DNA from: Bacillota bacterium | Lineage (GTDB): Bacteria > Bacillota > Clostridia > Acetivibrionales > DTU013 | Assembly (NCBI GenBank): GCA_023435305.1 | Contig: JAEYRV010000041.1 | Coordinates: forward strand, 1-39,239 | Reading direction: 5' to 3' | DNA length: 39,239 nucleotides | Shown: positions 35,020-39,239 of the stretch, one piece after another | Layout: the number at the start of each line of letters is the position of its first letter | Position numbering within the stretch: position 1 is the first letter of the stretch | Program-made: the position numbers and the translations under genes | Notes under the pieces: generated by a model | What the model was told of the DNA's origin: nothing | The model's input: the letters and a program-made list of their open reading frames with translations, nothing else | The model's database searches: none

Positions 35020-35418
35020 ATGGAGCGCTTTCGCAGACTTCCTTTCGTATCCGGTTGTATGGCAGCGGTCCTGGCCGGCATCATCAGCTATATTGCAGGA
35101 GCTGACAGCCAGACGATCTACATCAGGATGGCAGTGATGATGCTCGTATTTTTTGTTTTGGGAGTATATGTAAGGAATACTGTATATTCAATTAAAAGAC
35201 AGAATGCTATAAGGGAAATGGAAAAAGAGCTGGAAGAAGAGCAGAGACAGAAAAAACTCAAGGAAGAAAAAATAGCAGAGGCGATGGCGGCCAAAAAGAA
35301 TGCCGCAAATATGGCCAGAGCGGCACAAACAATAGATATGACAGCTGGAGATACTGATCAGGAAGGTTTTGAACCGCTTGGCATCGCACAGGCTATCAGA
35401 ACGAAGACAAAAGAGTAA
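35020..35418 (+). CDS. Small membrane protein between cheD and sigD
   Basis: I do not recognise a named family. The 132-residue product has two membrane helices (about residues 8-28 and 33-51) and a cytoplasmic highly charged coiled coil (about 58-95, Glu/Lys/Arg-rich). It ends in a polar tail with GFEPLGIAQAIRTKTKE. It is tightly packed, 2 bp after cheD and 22 bp before sigD. Bacillus has the membrane-anchored coiled-coil protein SwrB next to sigD, which activates flagellar assembly. A similar role is possible by position and form only. Confidence 0.8.
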   Translation: MERFRRLPFVSGCMAAVLAGIISYIAGADSQTIYIRMAVMMLVFFVLGVYVRNTVYSIKRQNAIREMEKELEEEQRQKKLKEEKIAEAMAAKKNAANMARAAQTIDMTAGDTDQEGFEPLGIAQAIRTKTKE

Positions 35419-35440
35419 ACAGATATTACGGGGGATGTAG

Positions 35441-36211
35441 ATGCCGAACAATGTTAACAATCAGAAGGAGCTTTGGAACAAGTACCAGGAATCAAGGGAT
35501 CCTGCTATACGGGAAGCTCTTATACTTGAGTATTCACATCTGATCAAGTTTATCGCAGGCAGACTCAACATCTATTTCGGATCCAATGTTGAGTATGACG
35601 ATTTGGTCAGCTTCGGCGTTTTTGGCTTGATAGACGCTATCGACAAGTTCGATATAAATAAGGGCGTAAAATTTGAAACGTATGCCTCATTGAGGATAAG
35701 AGGCTCGATCATAGACAGCATAAGAGAAATGGACTGGGTCCCCAGATCCCTCAGACAGAAAAACAAGGAACTGGAAAAGGCTTATTGGGAGGTCGAGAAT
35801 GAACTCGGTCATTCCGCATCCGACAAGGAGATAGCAGATAAACTGAATATATCCATCGATGAGTTTTATAAGCTGATCAATGAAGTGAATGTTTCGTCAA
35901 TGGTCTCACTGGAGGATTTCCTTGAACAGAATTACGAGATCGGGATGGATATATCCAGCACCAGTAAGAAGGACAGGCCTGAGTATGAAGCAGAGCTCAA
36001 TGAACTGGGCGAAATACTCGGAGATGCCATAGACAAGCTCCCGGAAAAGGAGAAAATGGTACTGACCTTGTATTATTATGAAGAATTGACACTCAAAGAG
36101 ATTAGTGCGATAATGAAGGTGTCCGAATCCAGGATATCGCAGCTTCACACTAAAGCGATCATGCGCCTTAGAGGGAAATTGGCCAGGCAGAAATCACTGC
36201 TTGACGATTAG
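35441..36211 (+). CDS. sigD: Flagellar sigma factor SigD/FliA (sigma-28)
   Basis: SigD directs transcription of late flagellar, motor and chemotaxis genes and is held back by FlgM until the hook is complete. The 256-residue protein has region 2 (VEYDDLVSFGVFGLIDAIDKFDINKGVKFETYASLRIRGSIIDSIREMDWVPRSLRQK), region 3 (SASDKEIADKLNISIDEFYKLI) and region 4 with a helix-turn-helix (LTLKEISAIMKVSESRISQLHTKAIMRLRGKL). GGGGGA precedes the ATG. flgM is not in the window. Confidence 0.97.
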   Translation: MPNNVNNQKELWNKYQESRDPAIREALILEYSHLIKFIAGRLNIYFGSNVEYDDLVSFGVFGLIDAIDKFDINKGVKFETYASLRIRGSIIDSIREMDWVPRSLRQKNKELEKAYWEVENELGHSASDKEIADKLNISIDEFYKLINEVNVSSMVSLEDFLEQNYEIGMDISSTSKKDRPEYEAELNELGEILGDAIDKLPEKEKMVLTLYYYEELTLKEISAIMKVSESRISQLHTKAIMRLRGKLARQKSLLDD

Positions 36212-36250
36212 TTACCATATAATAGATAGATGTAAACGGGGGCATACCAT

Positions 36251-37873
36251 ATGGGCCGCAATTATATCGGGAATAACATAAATGATGGTTTTTATGAAAT
36301 ACTGTTCCAAAGCGACGGTGTGTTTCTTTGCGTCTATCCTCCCGAAGCAAATGGGAAAAGACTTGAGACGAAGGATGTTATAGAGCGTCTCAACAACAAG
36401 AAGATCAAAAATTTCGACAGCGATATAGTCGATCTGGCTGTAAAAAGGGCTGAAAAGACCCCGGTCAGGATAGCCGGACCTCAAGAGGAGATAAAGATCG
36501 ACGCATCAGTGAATGTAATGGTCTCTCCGGATAAAATGAAGGCGTATATTTCATTCAATCCTCCGGATAACGGAAGGATGCTGACATTTGCGGAGGTCCT
36601 TGACGTCCTTTCAAAAAACGGGGTCATTTACGGGATCAACAAGACAAACCTGGAGACTATTGTAAAATATCCAGTGTTTAATGAAATGATCTGTGCGGCC
36701 GAAGGAGTTCCGCCTGTTAATGGACATAATGGAAAGGTAGAGTTCCATTTTGACACCAACAGGGAGAGCAAGCCGATGATTCTTGAAGACGGACGTGTTG
36801 ACTTCAGAGAACTGAACCTGATCCAAAGCGCTGGAAAGGATCAGGTGCTGTGCACTCTCATTGCTCCTGTGCCGGGAACTCCAGGTAAGACGGTATATGG
36901 AACTGACCTTGCGGCGCTGAACGGTAAACCCGTTGCAATGCCAAAGGGAAAGAATGTATATGTTTCTGAGGATGGCAACAGTCTATTGGCCGGCATCAGC
37001 GGACAGATAAGCTATATTGACGGCAAGGTCAGCGTTTTTGCCACATACGAGGTTCAGGCCGATGTTGACAACTCAACGGGAAACATCAATTTTATCGGAA
37101 ATGTTTCTATCAGAGGAAATGTTCTTTCGGGATTTGTCGTGGAAGCAGGCGGCAGTGTCGAGGTTTTAGGCGTAGTTGAAGGTGCGATAATAAAAGCCGG
37201 GGGAGATATCATCCTCAGAAGGGGAATGCAGGGGATGGGCAAGGGAGTCCTTGTCAGCGGCGGCGATATTATCGCAAGATATATAGAAAACAGTAGTGTT
37301 GAAGCCAGAAACGATATCAAGGCGGAAGCGATCATGCACAGCAATGTGAAATGCGGCAACAAGCTGGAGCTTTCAGGAAGAAAGGGACTGCTTGTCGGAG
37401 GCAGCTGCAAGGTAGGAAAGGAAATAATCGCCAAGGTGATCGGTTCCCATCTGGCAACCGTCACTGATATCGAAGTCGGTGTCGATCCAACCATCAGAGA
37501 AAGGTACAAGGCTGTAAAGGAAGAAATAATCCAGCTTGAGACTGATCTCAGAAAGGCGGAGCAGGCAATAACCATCCTCAGAAAGCTGGAAATGGCCAAT
37601 GCACTGACACCTGAAAAAAAGGAAATACTGGCAAAGAGCGTCAGGACCAGGGTCTTCTTTACAAACAGACTCCAGGAGTTGAAGGATGAAATAAATATTC
37701 TTGATGCAAAGCTTCAACAGGAAGCATTCGGGAAAATAAGGAGCTACAATTTTATATATCCGGGCACCAAGGTCGCTATTGGATCGTGCATGATGTATGT
37801 CAAGGAGAATCTGCAGTATTGCACATTATACAGGGATGGGGCAGATATAAGGGTTGGCGCTATAGACAGGTAA
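36251..37873 (+). CDS. fapA: FapA family (DUF342) polymer-like beta-helix protein
   Basis: The 540-residue protein belongs to the FapA/DUF342 family. It has an N-terminal alpha/beta region (about 1-230), a right-handed beta-helix (about 250-400) built from short GG-containing turns such as VEAGGSVEVLGVVEG and VLVSGGDIIARYIENSS, and a C-terminal coiled coil. In Vibrio vulnificus, FapA acts in polar flagellum assembly and binds EIIA-Glc. Its position after sigD is common in Clostridia, but the role there is not settled. GGGGGC precedes the ATG by 7 nt. Confidence 0.9.
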   Translation: MGRNYIGNNINDGFYEILFQSDGVFLCVYPPEANGKRLETKDVIERLNNKKIKNFDSDIVDLAVKRAEKTPVRIAGPQEEIKIDASVNVMVSPDKMKAYISFNPPDNGRMLTFAEVLDVLSKNGVIYGINKTNLETIVKYPVFNEMICAAEGVPPVNGHNGKVEFHFDTNRESKPMILEDGRVDFRELNLIQSAGKDQVLCTLIAPVPGTPGKTVYGTDLAALNGKPVAMPKGKNVYVSEDGNSLLAGISGQISYIDGKVSVFATYEVQADVDNSTGNINFIGNVSIRGNVLSGFVVEAGGSVEVLGVVEGAIIKAGGDIILRRGMQGMGKGVLVSGGDIIARYIENSSVEARNDIKAEAIMHSNVKCGNKLELSGRKGLLVGGSCKVGKEIIAKVIGSHLATVTDIEVGVDPTIRERYKAVKEEIIQLETDLRKAEQAITILRKLEMANALTPEKKEILAKSVRTRVFFTNRLQELKDEINILDAKLQQEAFGKIRSYNFIYPGTKVAIGSCMMYVKENLQYCTLYRDGADIRVGAIDR

Positions 37874-37913
37874 ACGCTGTTTGTTTTGGCGCCTGACAAG
37901 GATGTGAATAAGG

Positions 37914-38240
37914 ATGTCTATAAAACCGGTCGATTTCCAGGTGATGATACCAAGAACCGTGGATGCCGCCAAGATGCGAAGCGACGAGCTTCAAAAAAAT
38001 CTCGCACATGCGCAGCAACATGCTGCTGCAGTGCAGGATAAGGCTGACGAGTCCCTGAAACAGGTTTATTCAAGGTCCCAGGCCCAGGAAGCAAGGATAA
38101 ACGACAAGCAGAGGGAAGAAGCCCGCCAGCAGAATGAAAAAAAGAAAAAGGGCGGAAGTGAAGGGCAGACATCCGACGAAAAGGATGACAGAAAGCCGGA
38201 AAGCGGCATAAGGACAACAACCATAGATATTAAGATATAA
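37914..38240 (+). CDS. Uncharacterised small charged protein
   Basis: The 108-residue product starts MSIKPVDFQVMIPRTVDAAKM, then has a helical Gln/Ala-rich segment, a Lys/Glu-rich low-complexity stretch (about 70-95) and the conserved-looking end TTIDIKI. No membrane segment or enzyme motif is visible. I believe similar small proteins follow DUF342 genes in other Firmicutes, but no function is known to me. AAGGATGTG lies just upstream of the ATG. Confidence 0.75.
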   Translation: MSIKPVDFQVMIPRTVDAAKMRSDELQKNLAHAQQHAAAVQDKADESLKQVYSRSQAQEARINDKQREEARQQNEKKKKGGSEGQTSDEKDDRKPESGIRTTTIDIKI

Positions 38241-38308
38241 CGGATCGCGTACACAAGAAAAAATAGCTGGAAGCCTATGGCATCAAAAGCTAATGAGAGG
38301 TGCACCAA

Positions 38309-38884
38309 ATGAGTGGTTTTTATGTAAGTCTGATTTTTATCGGAATATTGTTGTCGATTATTTCTCTCGTATTGATCCTTATCGATAAAAAGAATATCTT
38401 TGTGTTCCGCAAGACCTTCGACGATAAAAAACAGGAACTCGTCGAGATCATAAATGATGCTGAACAGATGATAGACGAGCTCAATCGTTTTTCAGACTAT
38501 ATCGTCAGCCAGATCGATGTAAAAAATGAAGAGCTGAATGCCAGCATCAAAGCTGCGGAGCAAAGGATCAGGTCCTTTGAAGAAAAGGCCGGAGCCGTTG
38601 TCGCCGCTGTGGAAACTGCTGAAGTGAAAATCGAGGGCATAATGCCCCAGGCCGCCGTGAACTCAACAGGAGCGGCTGCTGCAGCATACATCAGGAACGA
38701 TATTGTAAACTCTACGACTTCCAGTTCGACTTCCGGCAAGAAGAAGGAGAAGGTTATCCCATTCAGCAACAGGTACTCGGAGGTCCTGCGGCTTTCGAGT
38801 GAGGGCATGGAGGATACTGAGATAGCAAAAAGCCTTAAAATGGGCAAGGGAGAAGTCGAACTGATCATCGGACTCAAAAAATGA
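38309..38884 (+). CDS. Membrane-anchored coiled-coil protein with DUF6115-like C-terminus
   Basis: The 191-residue product has one N-terminal membrane helix (about residues 5-26), a long coiled coil (about 35-105), a flexible Ser/Thr/Ala-rich linker, and a C-terminal helical unit (RYSEVLRLSSEGMEDTEIAKSLKMGKGEVELIIGLKK). The last unit resembles the DUF6115 domain and looks like a helix-turn-helix-type fold. A GTG at 38300 would add three residues. ATG 38309 has GAGAGG 8 nt upstream and is preferred. Function unknown. Confidence 0.8.
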   Translation: MSGFYVSLIFIGILLSIISLVLILIDKKNIFVFRKTFDDKKQELVEIINDAEQMIDELNRFSDYIVSQIDVKNEELNASIKAAEQRIRSFEEKAGAVVAAVETAEVKIEGIMPQAAVNSTGAAAAAYIRNDIVNSTTSSSTSGKKKEKVIPFSNRYSEVLRLSSEGMEDTEIAKSLKMGKGEVELIIGLKK

Positions 38885-38894
38885 GGGATATATA

Positions 38895-39059
38895 ATGGGA
38901 CGTTTTCATATCAGAAGCTTGCTCCTGGGGATAGGAATAGGGATCATCATAACATCCATCATAAGCATGATCTATCTGGCAGGACGGGATCCCTTCGAGG
39001 GCCTGACGGAGGAGCAGATAATCGCAAGAGCCGAAAAATATGGAATGGAGAGGAAGTAG
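38895..39059 (+). CDS. 54-residue membrane peptide
   Basis: This short gene begins with ATG behind GAGGG (38883-38887) and encodes 54 residues. An N-terminal basic stretch (MGRFHIRSL) leads into one membrane helix (LLLGIGIGIIITSIISMIYLAG), and a short acidic tail ends in GLTEEQIIARAEKYGMERK. The tail resembles the C-terminal motif of small Firmicute proteins that databases often label MltG/YceG-like, but the catalytic domain is absent. It begins 10 bp after the upstream gene and is likely cotranscribed with it. Confidence 0.7.
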   Translation: MGRFHIRSLLLGIGIGIIITSIISMIYLAGRDPFEGLTEEQIIARAEKYGMERK

Positions 39060-39060
39060 C

Positions 39061-39090
39061 TTGACAATGGGCGGAGGTCTGTTGTATAAT
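39061..39090 (+). promoter_or_regulatory. Consensus sigma-A promoter of the tRNA-Leu gene
   Basis: TTGACA (39061-39066) and TATAAT (39085-39090) are both perfect matches, spaced by 18 bp. The start point should lie near 39097, about 20 nt before the tRNA. The -35 begins one base after the stop of the 54-residue gene. Confidence 0.9.
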
Positions 39091-39115
39091 TCATTTTGCA
39101 GCGTCTGAGGGGTAT

Positions 39116-39202
39116 GCCGAAGTGATGGAATTGGCAGACGTAGTGGACTCAAAATCCACCGGTAGCGATACCGTGCCGGTTCGAGTCCGGCCTTCGGCAC
39201 CA
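39116..39202 (+). tRNA. tRNA-Leu (anticodon CAA)
   Basis: The 87-nt gene folds as a class II tRNA with a long variable arm. The acceptor arms GCCGAAG and CTTCGGC pair fully, and the anticodon stem GTGGA/TCCAC encloses the loop CTCAAAA, giving anticodon CAA, which reads UUG leucine codons. The variable arm is CGGTAGCGATACCG. The T-arm CCGGTTCGAGTCCGG is standard, and the 3' CCA is encoded (39200-39202). Confidence 0.97.
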
Positions 39203-39207
39203 CAAAT

Positions 39208-39236
39208 AAAAGCGTCGGTATATAACCGGCGCTTTT
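39208..39236 (+). terminator. Intrinsic terminator of the tRNA-Leu gene
   Basis: AAAAGCGTCGGT (39208-39219) pairs with ACCGGCGCTTTT (39225-39236) over 12 positions with one G-U, around the loop ATATA. The 3' arm ends in TTTT. It lies 5 nt after the tRNA CCA end. Confidence 0.9.
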
Positions 39237-39239
39237 ACT

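Noticed and set aside
36201..36223. TTGACG and TATAAT before fapA as a promoter
   Set aside because: The spacing is only 11 bp, and the TTGACG comes from the last sigD codons. No other -35 is in place.

Overview
The window is a stretch of chromosome from an anaerobic Firmicute, most likely a member of the Clostridia. The reasons are the gene order, the strong AGGAGG-type ribosome binding sites, the use of TTG and GTG starts, the FliY type of switch protein (CheC-like plus FliN domains), FlbD, the CheC/CheD adaptation proteins, and a FliA/SigD sigma factor at the end of a single fla/che operon. Every recognisable gene is on the + strand. I cannot name the genus from sequence alone.

Layout. 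Bases 1-51 form a long perfect inverted repeat, probably a bidirectional terminator or the edge of a repeat element. Bases 139-6320 hold a DNA and RNA housekeeping group: comM, dprA, topA and trmFO. In many Firmicutes this group is followed by codY, with or without xerC and hslVU, and then flgB. Here those genes are missing, and a 262-bp regulatory gap (6321-6582) leads straight into flgB. From 6583 to about 39059 runs one almost unbroken fla/che superoperon. Its first part encodes rod, basal-body, export-ATPase and hook genes: flgB, flgC, fliE, fliF, fliG, fliH, fliI, fliJ, a MotE-like gene, fliK, flgD, a TIGR02530-type gene and flgE. Next come flbD, fliL, the switch and response-regulator genes fliM, fliY and cheY, and the export gate fliO, fliP, fliQ, fliR, flhB and flhA. 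Then follow flhF, flhG, a PilZ gene, cheB, cheA, cheW, cheC, cheD, a small membrane protein gene, sigD, fapA (DUF342) and three poorly characterised genes. The last of these, a 54-residue membrane peptide, is easy to miss. The window ends with a stand-alone tRNA-Leu(CAA) gene that has its own consensus promoter and terminator.

How it works together. FliF, FliG, FliM and FliY build the MS-ring and switch. FliH, FliI and FliJ with FlhA, FlhB and FliO-R form the type III export machine. FlgB, FlgC, FliE, FlgD, FlgE and FliK build the rod and hook. FlhF and FlhG set flagellar place and number. CheA, CheW, CheY, CheB, CheC and CheD handle signalling, and SigD then switches on late genes, which lie elsewhere. 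The stator genes motA and motB, cheR, flgM, flagellin and the filament cap and junction genes are not in the window.

The gene content is largely canonical, and I do not see a clearly new multi-gene system. The less explained parts are: the promoter and operator architecture before flgB; a hairpin-rich 132-nt leader before flgE whose last hairpin holds the Shine-Dalgarno sequence; a hairpin plus possible internal promoter before flbD; and the cluster of small coiled-coil and membrane proteins after sigD.
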